DNA of 12,957 nucleotides from Lachnospiraceae bacterium (GTDB taxonomy: Bacteria > Bacillota > Clostridia > Lachnospirales > Lachnospiraceae). The DNA is taken from NCBI GenBank assembly GCA_021199405.1, contig JAJQID010000090.1, positions 1-12,957 of the forward strand, in the 5' to 3' direction. Shown here in pieces: positions 1 to 7,900 of the stretch (position 1 is the first letter of the stretch; every line of letters starts with the position of its first letter). The position numbers were made by a program, and so were the translations under genes. The notes beneath the pieces are model-generated. The model worked only from the letters and a program-made list of their open reading frames with translations, was not told the DNA's origin and did not search any database.

Positions 1-1
1 T

Positions 2-853
2 CCCCAAAAGGTCAGGGTTTTGGCGCTTAAGGCGAATCACCGCCAGGGCGGGGCAAAGAACGCGGGACTGAAGCTGGCCCGGGGCGAATTTATCGGCTTT
101 ATGGACAGCGACGACTGGGCCGCGCCGGAGATGTATGAGAAGCTCCTGAGGAGAGCGGAGGAGACCGGGGCGGACATGGTGGGCTGTGATTGTTGTATGA
201 CAGATCGGCACAGCATGGAGATCGGACAGGTCGTCAAAACCGGCCGGGAAGAACAGACGGGGATACTTGGGGACGCCCAGTATAAGAGCATGATTATGGA
301 CATCGGCTTTCTGGTGGTGAAAATTTACCGCCGAAGTATGTTCACGGAGCCGCCGCTGTATTTCCCGGAGCATATGTTTTATGAGGACAACGCTATCGGC
401 ACGGAGCTGATGCTTCGGGCGAAGCGCTATGAATACGTACAGGAGCCGCTGTATTATTATTACCAGCATACAGGCTCCACTGTCCATGTGATTACAGAAG
501 AGCGCTGCCAGGACCGCATGGAGGCCATGCGCATTATGCTTGGGCTGGCCAGGAAAAGCGGCACCCTGGAAAGATATCCGGAGGAGGTGGAATTTCATTT
601 CACCAATCTGTTTTATCAGAATACCCTCTTTTCCTATATGCAGGGGGCGCAGAAAAAAAAGCTGTCCTTTTTACGCGGATTGGGGAAGGAAATGACGGAT
701 ACCTTTCCGGATTTTTGGAAAAATCCCTATTATCTTGCCCGGGTCAATCCGGAGGAGCGGATGTTTATGGAGCTTCTGACGAAGTCGCCGATGGCATTTT
801 TATTTTATTATCGGCTGAAACATTTTGTGCGGAGATTGAGGAAGGGTTTATAA
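2..853 (+). CDS. Family 2 glycosyltransferase, 5' end outside the window
   Basis: This is the C-terminal part of a GT-A fold family 2 glycosyltransferase, which transfers a sugar from a nucleotide-sugar donor to a cell-surface polysaccharide or similar acceptor. The frame is open to the left edge of the window, and the residues before the first possible start (TTG at 20) already fit the family, so that TTG is internal. Near the edge is the conserved GGAKNAGLKLARGEF block followed by the metal-binding DSDDW motif. Downstream is a YEDN block, the usual position of the catalytic acidic residues, then a tyrosine-rich PLYYYYQHTGSTVH segment typical of capsule or exopolysaccharide transferases. The last ~100 residues are a variable helical tail with no membrane segment seen. 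Donor and acceptor cannot be told. It ends one base from the convergent sdaAA stop. Family is certain, substrate unknown. Confidence 0.9.
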   Translation, partial: PQKVRVLALKANHRQGGAKNAGLKLARGEFIGFMDSDDWAAPEMYEKLLRRAEETGADMVGCDCCMTDRHSMEIGQVVKTGREEQTGILGDAQYKSMIMDIGFLVVKIYRRSMFTEPPLYFPEHMFYEDNAIGTELMLRAKRYEYVQEPLYYYYQHTGSTVHVITEERCQDRMEAMRIMLGLARKSGTLERYPEEVEFHFTNLFYQNTLFSYMQGAQKKKLSFLRGLGKEMTDTFPDFWKNPYYLARVNPEERMFMELLTKSPMAFLFYYRLKHFVRRLRKGL

Positions 854-854
854 T

Positions 855-1727
855 TTATGACAGGGCGGTCAGTTTTTCTCTCAGGGCAACGCCTGTAGGC
901 GTGCCCGCCAGTCCTCCCAGACCGGTTTCTCTGATATTTTCCGGGAGAGAGCGGCCGATGGAGCGCATGGCGTCATAGACCTCGTCCACGGGAATGCGGC
1001 TTTCTATGCCGGCACAGGCCAGGTCCGCGCTGGTCAGGGCATTCACTGCGCCAATCACGTTGCGCTTTACGCAGGGAACCTCCACCAGACCGGCTACCGG
1101 ATCGCAGGCCAGCCCCAGCAGATTTTTCATGGCCAGAGCGGCGGCATGGGCGATGGTTTTGTTGTCACCGCCATTCAGATAAGCGGCGGCTCCCGCCGCC
1201 ATGGAGGAGGCGGAACCGATCTCTGCCTGACAGCCGCCGGCTGCCCCTGCCAGAAAGGCCCGGGAGGCGATGACGCCGCCGATGCCGGCGGCCACATACA
1301 GGGCCTCTGTCATCCGATCATCATCAAAATTCTTCTGCTCCTGAAGGGACAACAGCACCGCAGGCAGGACGCCGCAGGAGCCGGCGGTGGGAGCCGCCAC
1401 AATGCGCTTCATGCAGGCGTTGGATTCTCCCATCTGAACCGCCTTCTCCATTACCAGTCCGATGAAGTCGCCGCACAGAAGCCTGTCCTCCTGTCTGGCG
1501 GCAGCAATTTTGGCGCCGTCCCTGCCGGACATGCCGCTTTGGGACAGCAGGTCAGGGTCGTAGGACTGATCCGCAGCCCGCATGGCCAGATACATTTTTT
1601 TCATCTTTTCAAAATTTTCTTCCGGGGACATGGCCTGCTCGGCGCAGTCCTCCCGCTGAACGCATTCCCAGAAGGGGATGCTTTCCTTTTCACAGATATT
1701 CAGAATTTCCGCAATTGATTTGTACAT
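855..1727 (-). CDS. sdaAA: L-serine dehydratase, iron-sulfur-dependent, alpha subunit
   Basis: Catalytic chain of the [4Fe-4S] L-serine dehydratase, which converts L-serine to pyruvate and ammonia in the cytoplasm. The protein is 290 residues, the usual size for the alpha chain of the split Gram-positive enzyme. The signature APTAGSCGVLP lies at 112-122. Cluster-ligand cysteines are expected at C166 (GGCQAEIG), C208 (GLACDP) and C219 (VEVPC), and their 42- and 11-residue spacing fits the family. The glycine/alanine-rich core and the C-terminal GGLAGTPTG segment are also present. The start is ATG with GAGGAG four bases upstream. It follows sdaAB in the same direction after 91 bases of repeats (1728-1818), so the two are probably co-transcribed. 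No sequence oddity is seen in the protein. The 3' end abuts the convergent glycosyltransferase with a one-base gap. Confidence 0.96.
   Translation of the reverse strand: MYKSIAEILNICEKESIPFWECVQREDCAEQAMSPEENFEKMKKMYLAMRAADQSYDPDLLSQSGMSGRDGAKIAAARQEDRLLCGDFIGLVMEKAVQMGESNACMKRIVAAPTAGSCGVLPAVLLSLQEQKNFDDDRMTEALYVAAGIGGVIASRAFLAGAAGGCQAEIGSASSMAAGAAAYLNGGDNKTIAHAAALAMKNLLGLACDPVAGLVEVPCVKRNVIGAVNALTSADLACAGIESRIPVDEVYDAMRSIGRSLPENIRETGLGGLAGTPTGVALREKLTALS
858..877 (+). terminator. Weak candidate terminator for the glycosyltransferase
   Basis: A four-base-pair stem TGAC/GTCA (858-861 with 868-871) around a six-base loop is followed by G and five T residues. It is the only terminator-like structure just after the glycosyltransferase stop and lies inside the 3' end of the convergent sdaAA. 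The stem is short, so this may be chance. Confidence 0.25.
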
Positions 1728-1743
1728 AATGCTCCTCGTTGGC

Positions 1744-1825
1744 AGTCAATATTCATATAAAGGTTCTGTTGCTATCATTCACAGCAATGTTCAGTTATTA
1801 CTATTCACATAGTAACGTTCAGTTA
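1744..1825. repeat. Tandem hairpin-forming repeats between sdaAB and sdaAA
   Basis: Two adjoining units, 1769-1797 (29 bases) and 1798-1825 (28 bases), share the same layout: a short stem-loop whose loop region contains TTCAC, followed by GTTCAGTTA. The first folds as TTGCT/AGCAA (1769-1773 with 1783-1787). The second folds as a perfect TTACTAT/ATAGTAA (1798-1804 with 1809-1815) around a TCAC loop. A degenerate third copy lies at about 1744-1768 (ATTCATAT then GGTTCTG). Stem changes in the two good copies keep pairing. The last unit overlaps the final codons and stop of sdaAB. In the sda transcript the array lies between the sdaAB stop and the sdaAA ribosome binding site. It may be a dispersed intergenic repeat or a processing/stability element. 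Confidence 0.7.
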
Positions 1826-2481
1826 GTCAGACCTAGATAGGTCACCTTGACAATCCCTTCCTCCTGGGCCAGCTCCGCCACCACATCCTGAGGCACCTCG
1901 TTGTCGCATTCAATGACTGTGACTGCGTACCCGCCCCGGCTGGAACGGTAAAGCTGCATGGTGGCGATATTGATCTGAAAGCCGGCCAGCACACAGGTGA
2001 TCTCGGCCACCAGACCCGGCTGATCCTGATTCTGAATGATCAGGGTGGGATAGTCGCCGCTGAAGCTGTTGGCAAGGCCGTCCACCTCGTTGACCTCAAT
2101 GCGTCCGCCACCTATGGAAGACGCTGTCAGTTCCAGCTTTTTGCCGCTGACTCCGGTGAGAAGAAGCTTTACGGAATTGGGGTGGGCATCGCCCAGATCG
2201 ATTCCGTCGAAACGGTATTTTAGTCCTTTCTGTTGGGCAATTTCGAAGCTGTAGGGAATCAGCGGGTCGTCCACGGCAAGTCCCATCAGTCCGGCCAGAA
2301 GAGCCTTATCGGTGCCATGCCCTTTGCCGGTAGCGAGAAAGGAGCCGTGAAACAAAATCACAGCCTCCGCCACCTCCTCGTTCAGAAGCCTGTGCGCCAC
2401 ATTGCCGATTTTGGCGGCTCCGGCGGTGTGGGAGCTGGAGGGGCCGACCATCACAGGTCCTACAATATCAAATAAGTTCAT
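1819..2481 (-). CDS. sdaAB: L-serine dehydratase, iron-sulfur-dependent, beta subunit
   Basis: Partner chain of SdaAA in the two-subunit L-serine dehydratase (serine to pyruvate plus ammonia). The 220-residue protein begins with the family hallmark GPVMVGPSSSHTAGAAKIG (residues 8-26). It continues with GKGHGTDKA (52-60), DAHPNSV (98-104) and SSIGGGRIEV (121-130), all typical of the beta domain. Residues ~145-219 form an ACT domain (TLIIQNQDQPGLVAEI onward), a fold that often binds amino-acid effectors or mediates subunit contacts. The start is ATG with AAAGGAGC upstream at about ten bases, slightly far. It is the first gene of the sdaAB-sdaAA operon and is divergent from the C-S lyase gene. 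The last few codons fall within a repeat unit (1798-1825). I found no convincing promoter for it in the divergent gap. Confidence 0.96.
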   Translation of the reverse strand: MNLFDIVGPVMVGPSSSHTAGAAKIGNVAHRLLNEEVAEAVILFHGSFLATGKGHGTDKALLAGLMGLAVDDPLIPYSFEIAQQKGLKYRFDGIDLGDAHPNSVKLLLTGVSGKKLELTASSIGGGRIEVNEVDGLANSFSGDYPTLIIQNQDQPGLVAEITCVLAGFQINIATMQLYRSSRGGYAVTVIECDNEVPQDVVAELAQEEGIVKVTYLGLTN

Positions 2482-2574
2482 GGAGTTTCTGCTCCTTTCT
2501 GAAAGAATATTCCGACGCAGACAGAAGGCTTTTCCGTGAAGAGGGCATATCTTTCTGAGCCGTCGTTTCTTTTT

Positions 2575-2585
2575 TTACAGTGTAA
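2575..2585. promoter_or_regulatory. Perfect 11-base palindrome in the divergent intergenic region
   Basis: TTACA-G-TGTAA is a perfect inverted repeat with a one-base centre, located about midway between the sdaAB and C-S lyase starts. It could be an operator for a dimeric regulator of the divergent pair. It is short, and no regulator gene lies nearby, so its function is only suggested. Confidence 0.25.
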
Positions 2586-2652
2586 CATGGATTTGCAGGA
2601 TGGGACAATAGCGAGCAGCAAAATAATTTGGGAAAAGAATCCGCCTGCGCTC

Positions 2653-2681
2653 TTGAATATTTTTCTGTTTCCTTATACAAT
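2653..2681 (+). promoter_or_regulatory. Sigma-A-type promoter for the C-S lyase gene
   Basis: The -35 box TTGAAT (2653-2658) and the -10 box TACAAT (2676-2681) are separated by exactly 17 bases. They match the consensus at 4 of 6 and 5 of 6 positions. Transcription would start near 2688, giving a leader of about 30 bases. Confidence 0.65.
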
Positions 2682-2705
2682 AAAAAAATACTTTTACTTT
2701 TTCTG

Positions 2706-2713
2706 AAAGAGGA
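2706..2713 (+). promoter_or_regulatory. Ribosome binding site that selects the start at 2720
   Basis: AAAGAGGA ends immediately before the first ATG (2714), which is too close for initiation, but lies six bases before the second in-frame ATG (2720). The later start is therefore preferred. It gives a protein beginning MKYDFTSIMDRHG, as usual for the family. Confidence 0.65.
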
Positions 2714-2719
2714 ATGAAT

Positions 2720-3919
2720 ATGAAATACGATTTTACTTCCATCATGGACAGACATGGAAAGGACTCCATCGCTGTGGATAAAATTCCTGTGAAAGGGGCA
2801 AAGGTGGACGAGGGCTTTTCTGTTATCCCCATGTGGGTGGCGGACATGAATTTTGCTACGGTGCCCACAATACAGAACGCCATCATTGAGAGGACGAAGC
2901 ATCCGGCCTTTGGATATTACGATACCCGGGAGGAATATTATGACGCCATCATTGACTGGCAGAAAAGCCGTCATGGGGTGGAGAAACTGACGAAAGAGGA
3001 CATCGGCTATGAAAACGGCGTGCTGGGCTGTCTGGCTTCCGCTCTGCAGGCCTTTACCGCGCCGGGGGAGGCGGTGCTTCTGCACTCCCCGACCTATATT
3101 GGCTTTACTCATGTAATGGAGGATAACGGGCGAAAAATGGTTCTGAGCCCCCTGAAGCCGGATGAACAGGGGATTTACCGCATGGATTATGAGGATATGG
3201 ATCGGAAGATTAAGGAGAATCATATCCATTTCTGTGTTTTCTGCTCGCCCCACAATCCCACTGGCAGAGTCTGGGAGAGGGAGGAGCTGGAGAAGGCCAT
3301 GGAGGTTTACCGGGCCAATGACTGCGTAGTGGTTTCCGATGAAATCTGGTCTGACCTGATTCTGAAGGGGCATACCCACATTCCTACCCAGAGCGTGTCC
3401 GAGGATGCCAGGAATCGCACCATCGCCATTTACGCACCCTCCAAAACCTTCAATCTGGCGGGGCTGATCGGTTCCTACCATATCATATATGACAGCTATC
3501 TCAGAGACAGGGTGGTAAAGCAGTCTCAGCTGAGTCACTATAATGATATGAATGTGCTGTCCATGTACACTTTAATGGGTGCTTATGGTCAGGAAGGGCA
3601 GGAGTGGCTGGATGAGCTCTGTCAGGTGCTGACCCGGAACGTGGATTACGGGTATCATTATATTATGGAGCATTTTCAGGGGGTCAGTCTTTCTAAGCCT
3701 CAGGGAACCTATATGCTTTATCTGGACTGCGGTCAGTGGTGCCGGGAGCACGGAATGAGCGTGGAGGAGCTGCTGAAGGAAGGAATCCGGGTAGGTGTGA
3801 TCTGGCAGGATGGAAGACCCTTCAAAAAGCCGGATACCATCCGTATGAATCTGGCGGTGCCTTTTTCCATGCTGGAGGATGCCTTTGACAGGCTGGACAG
3901 GTACGTGTTTCACAGATAG
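2720..3919 (+). CDS. patB: MalY/PatB-family PLP-dependent C-S beta-lyase
   Basis: A fold-type I PLP enzyme of the aminotransferase class I/II superfamily, MalY/PatB branch. These are cystathionine or cysteine beta-lyases that cleave C-S bonds to give a thiol (homocysteine or sulfide), pyruvate and ammonia. The 399-residue protein opens with the DFTSIMDRHG segment and PMWVADMNF, a branch hallmark. Counting from the preferred start, other motifs are PTYIGF near 124, SPHNPTGRVW at 176-185, SDEIW at 206-210 (Asp207 should contact the PLP ring nitrogen), and APSKTFNLAG at 239-248 with Lys242 as the Schiff-base lysine. The substrate-carboxylate arginine is expected in TIRMNLAVP. All catalytic residues look intact. 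It is divergent from sdaAB and has its own promoter. The next gene follows after 96 bases without a clear terminator. Substrate within the branch is not certain. Confidence 0.92.
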   Translation: MKYDFTSIMDRHGKDSIAVDKIPVKGAKVDEGFSVIPMWVADMNFATVPTIQNAIIERTKHPAFGYYDTREEYYDAIIDWQKSRHGVEKLTKEDIGYENGVLGCLASALQAFTAPGEAVLLHSPTYIGFTHVMEDNGRKMVLSPLKPDEQGIYRMDYEDMDRKIKENHIHFCVFCSPHNPTGRVWEREELEKAMEVYRANDCVVVSDEIWSDLILKGHTHIPTQSVSEDARNRTIAIYAPSKTFNLAGLIGSYHIIYDSYLRDRVVKQSQLSHYNDMNVLSMYTLMGAYGQEGQEWLDELCQVLTRNVDYGYHYIMEHFQGVSLSKPQGTYMLYLDCGQWCREHGMSVEELLKEGIRVGVIWQDGRPFKKPDTIRMNLAVPFSMLEDAFDRLDRYVFHR

Positions 3920-3943
3920 TTACAACAGTAAAAGAATTTTGTG

Positions 3944-3972
3944 CAGTCTGCCTGCCCACTCCGCAGGGACTG
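3944..3972 (+). other. Stem-loop between the C-S lyase and hydrolase genes
   Basis: CAGTC (3944-3948) pairs with GACTG (3968-3972) and CCTGC (3951-3955) with GCAGG (3963-3967). The loop is seven bases and a two-base bulge lies on the left arm. No T tract follows, so it is not a standard intrinsic terminator. It could be a processing or stability element between two co-transcribed genes. Confidence 0.45.
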
Positions 3973-4015
3973 AGAACAGGAAAGGGCGGGAAAACAGCTT
4001 CAGGGAGGAAGGAAA

Positions 4016-4918
4016 ATGAAGAATTTTATTGTCACGTCAAAACTGGACAATGTGGCTCTCAGCGGCGCCATCATAGAGCCGGAGGGGGAGCCGAAGGCAA
4101 TCATCCAGCTTACCCACGGCATGTGCGAGCACAAGGAGCGTTATTATGAGTTCATGAGATTTCTGGCGGCCAATGGCTACGTGGCGGCAATTCATGACCA
4201 CAGAGGACACGGCGCCAGCCTGGCCTATCCGAACGCCTATGGATATTTTAATGAACAGCCCTATGATGCGCTGGCCCGGGATCTGTTTCAGATTTCTCTT
4301 TATCTGAAAACCAAATATCCTCAGCTGAAGCTGTATCTGTTCGGTCACAGCATGGGAACCCTGGCGGCCCGGCTGTATCTGAAGGAGCACGACGACGCGA
4401 TTGACAAGCTGGTACTGAGCGGCCCGCCTACCAACAACCCGGTGATCGGCGCCGCGCTGGCTCTGACCGCGGTGATAAAGAAAAAGGAAGGTCCCAGAGC
4501 CAGAGTGGAAAGCCTGAACAATCTGGTGTTCAGCGCTTACAATAAAGGATATGACGTGCCCAACGCCTGGCTTTCCGCTAATGAGGACAATGTGAAGGCC
4601 TACAACGAGGATCCGCTGTGCGGCTTTGTGTTTACGGTGGATGGCTTCGATACCCTGTTCCACATGCTGAGGGAGGTCTTTTCAAAGAAGGGCTGGCATG
4701 TAACAAACCGGCAGCTGCCCATTCTGCTGGCAGCGGGGCTGGACGACCCGGTGATTCAGTCCAAGCGCAGCTTTATGAGCTTAAAGAGCTTTCTGGTGGA
4801 GCGAGGTTATACGAAGGTGGAGGGTCGGCTTTACAGCGGCATGCGCCATGAGATTTTAAATGAAAAGAACAACCAGAAGGTATATGAGGATATTCTGGAA
4901 TTCTTTGACAGAGGATAA
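4016..4918 (+). CDS. Alpha/beta hydrolase, monoacylglycerol lipase / lysophospholipase type
   Basis: A cytoplasmic serine hydrolase of the Hydrolase_4 (serine aminopeptidase S33-like) group, related to monoacylglycerol lipases and PldB-type lysophospholipases. It probably cleaves an acyl ester. The 300-residue length is normal. Visible motifs are the oxyanion-hole segment LTHGMCEHKERY (32-43), DHRGHGAS (61-68), the nucleophile elbow GHSMGT with Ser112, the acid in LAAGLDDPV (Asp244 likely) and the final histidine in YSGMRHE (His278). The triad is complete. There is no signal peptide and no membrane segment. The ATG at 4016 is preceded by GGGAGG seven bases upstream. No clear promoter is seen in the 96-base upstream gap, so read-through from the C-S lyase gene is plausible. 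The real substrate could be a small ester rather than a lipid. Confidence 0.9.
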   Translation: MKNFIVTSKLDNVALSGAIIEPEGEPKAIIQLTHGMCEHKERYYEFMRFLAANGYVAAIHDHRGHGASLAYPNAYGYFNEQPYDALARDLFQISLYLKTKYPQLKLYLFGHSMGTLAARLYLKEHDDAIDKLVLSGPPTNNPVIGAALALTAVIKKKEGPRARVESLNNLVFSAYNKGYDVPNAWLSANEDNVKAYNEDPLCGFVFTVDGFDTLFHMLREVFSKKGWHVTNRQLPILLAAGLDDPVIQSKRSFMSLKSFLVERGYTKVEGRLYSGMRHEILNEKNNQKVYEDILEFFDRG

Positions 4919-4973
4919 GCCTTTATAGTAGTGGCAGAAAGTTGTTTCCCATAATTCACGGGAGGAAATCATC

Positions 4974-7900
4974 ATGAATCAGTCGCGCCGGGCAGCAGGA
5001 CGCACAAAAGGAACGAAGGAAACCGCCGCGGAGAGAAAGGCCAGAGCTGAGGCGGTTCGAAAGGCGGAGGAGAAAAGACTGGCGGAGGAAACCCGCCGGG
5101 AGAAGGAAGCACTTGAAGGGGCGGAGGCGGAGAAACTAAGACTGGCGGCGAAGGGATATCAGCCTCTGGCGGAAACAGCAGTCGTTGATTCAGATTCAAA
5201 AATCGGCGGCGGCAGCATTGCCCAACTGGAGAAATATCTGTATTTTGACGGGGAACAGATCGGCAGCTCTGTATCTTTTCCGGAAGCGTCCCGCAATAAG
5301 GGCTATGACCTGTACCTTAAGGGGAAAGTGGATAATGTGGAGCTTTCCACGGGCTATGACGAATATCGCAGCAACAGCGAGTCCCAGGGACAGGCTGTAT
5401 GGCATGTAAAAGCCGGACAGTCGGAATTTGTGACTACAGTAGTTTTTAATAAGAACCGTGTGGTGAAGAGGCAGTGCAGCTGCCCCGCGTGCACGAAAAG
5501 ACTGAGCTGGTACGGCTGGTATGAGGTGGACGATCCGGATTGTCAGTATATGGCAGCTCTTCTTTACTGGGTGCGGGATTATCTGAAAAGCCATAATATA
5601 GGAGATGCCACGGACAGGAACGCCGAATGCCTGATGGCGGCCAACCGGCGCCGACGTTCCAATATTCTGGTGGCAGATAAAACCTGGAAGGAAGAGAGCC
5701 TGACGCTAAAGCCCAGGCTTGTGAAAAAGGACGGCACGCTGACAGCCTCCTTCAAGGTGGGGACGGGAAGACTGTTTGTGATCAAACAGCTGGATGAATT
5801 CTGCGCCAATGTGCGAAACTGTGCCACGGCCACCTACGGGTCGAATACGCAGATCAATCACCGCAGGAGTAATTTTACGCTGGAGAGCCAGAAGTGGCTT
5901 TCGTTTATTGAGAGAATCGTGCAGGAGGAAGAGGAGTTTGGCCAGAGGATGGAGGATGCGGCCAACAGCCGATATTATTATCCCAGGTCGGTGCGTGTAG
6001 GGAGCTCATTGAATCTGTTCGGCTGGAGGCTGGATGAATTTTACAATGAGATAGGCGACGGAGATGTGGAATATGAGGATCGGGATGTACAGCCGGCGGT
6101 GAAGACCCGGCTGTACCAGGGAGAAGGCAATCCTCGAATCCAGATGAATATTTCAGAGTACAAGGAAAAGGGGAGCCAGACTTCCTCAAGGCAGAAGGCG
6201 CGCGGACTGAGCCAGTCGGGCACAGCCCAGATACAGGCCTCTTCTGCGGAGTTTCACGGAATCCGCGTCAGAGGGAAGCTGCCGGAATTATCCTTTGGAA
6301 TGAATTGCGCTTATTATGTCAGTGAGGACAGGCTGTGCCGTTCAGAGGAGGGCTATCGGGACAGGATTGGGAGCCTGGTTTCCATGTCCGGGGAGGATGG
6401 GACTTTTTCCATGCTGATTGGCCGCAATAACATGTCAGAATTTTATTATCAGGTTCTGCCGGCCATGCAGGATATCCTGGAGGTAAAGGAGAACAATCCG
6501 GACAGAATCCACGCTTTTCTGCCGCCTCAGGTGAATTTTGTCTTTTATCTGGACGCGGATGAAAATGACGCCTTTTGCGAGTCCTACGCCCGCTATGAGG
6601 ATAAGAGCTTTTCCATAACGGACTGGCTGGATGAGAGCCGAAAGACTGATGTGGAGACGTACCGGGACTATACGGCGGAGCAGGAGATCCTCTACCGGCT
6701 GTTAGGGTGGCTCCCGCAGGTAAATCTGAAGCGAAGAGAGCTCAGCTGCGGTCAGGATGAGGACAGGATTTATCGACTGATGAGCGATGGAGTGGAGGAG
6801 CTGCTTTCCCTGGGGGAGGTGCAGTGTACAGATCGGTTCCGCTCCCGCAGGAAATTTAAGCGAGTGAAGGTTTCGGTGGGAGTCTCTGTTTCCAGCGGGC
6901 TTCTGGATCTGGATATTATCACGGAGGATGTGCCGCCGGAGGAGCTTCTGGATCTTCTTGGCAGCTATCGGGCGAAAAAGAGCTACTATCGCTTAAAGGA
7001 TGGCTCTTACGTGGATCTGAATGATCAGTCTCTGGAGCTTCTGGCGGAGCTGATGGATTCCATGCATGTGAAGCCGAAGGAATTTGTACAGGGAAAGATG
7101 CATCTGCCCCTGTACCGCACCCTGTATCTGAACAAAATGCTGGAGGAAAATGAAAGCGTCTACAGCGACCGCGACAGCCGGTTCAGGGAGATGGTCAAGG
7201 GCTTCAAGACGATCAATGACGCGGATTTTGATGTACCGGAGAGTCTTTCCAAAATCATGCGGCCCTACCAGAAGGACGGTTATAAATGGCTGAGGACTCT
7301 GGAGGCCTGGCAATTCGGGGGAATTCTGGCGGATGACATGGGACTGGGGAAAACGCTGCAGATCATAGCGCTGCTTCTGTCGGCGAAGGAGCGGCGGGAG
7401 GCTTCGGTTTCCGAGGCAAAGAAGCTTTCTGCTGCTGCGGCTGTGAATCCGGAAATTTCAGGTACCTCTTTAGTAGTAGCCCCTGCGTCGTTGGTTTTCA
7501 ACTGGGGTGAGGAGTTTGCCCGCTTCGCTCCGTCTCTTAAGATTTTACTGGTCACCGGAACGCAGGAGGAGCGCCAGGCAAAGATTGCCGGGTACCGGGA
7601 TTACGATGTGCTGGTAACCTCCTATGATCTGCTGAAAAGAGATATTCACCATTATGAAGGACTGGAATTTGCCTATGAGGTGATCGACGAGGCCCAGTAT
7701 ATCAAGAACCATATCACCGCTGCGGCTAAGGCGGTAAAGGTGGTCAAAAGCCGGTATCGCTTTGCCCTGACCGGTACGCCTATCGAAAACCGGCTCAGCG
7801 AGCTCTGGAGTATTTTTGATTATCTGATGCCCGGCTTTTTGTATCCCTATGACACTTTCAAGCGGGAAATCGAAACTCAGATTGTGAAATATCAGGACGA

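Noticed and set aside
2495..2710. Copies of TTTCTGAAAGA at 2496-2506 and 2700-2710, resembling the core of a CodY box
   Set aside because: Outside the ten-base core the second site mismatches the CodY consensus at five of fifteen positions, and both sites overlap ribosome binding sequences on their respective strands, which explains the similarity.
2468..3538. A 356-codon open frame on the minus strand opposite the C-S lyase gene
   Set aside because: Its product shows no family motifs, it overlaps sdaAB and lies wholly opposite a clear PLP enzyme; it is an antisense shadow of a well-conserved gene.
4905..4955. Possible promoter for the SNF2 gene: TTGACA at 4905-4910, TATAGT at 4924-4929, CATAAT at 4950-4955
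   Set aside because: TTGACA to TATAGT is only 13 bases, and CATAAT has no acceptable -35 box at 16-18 bases.
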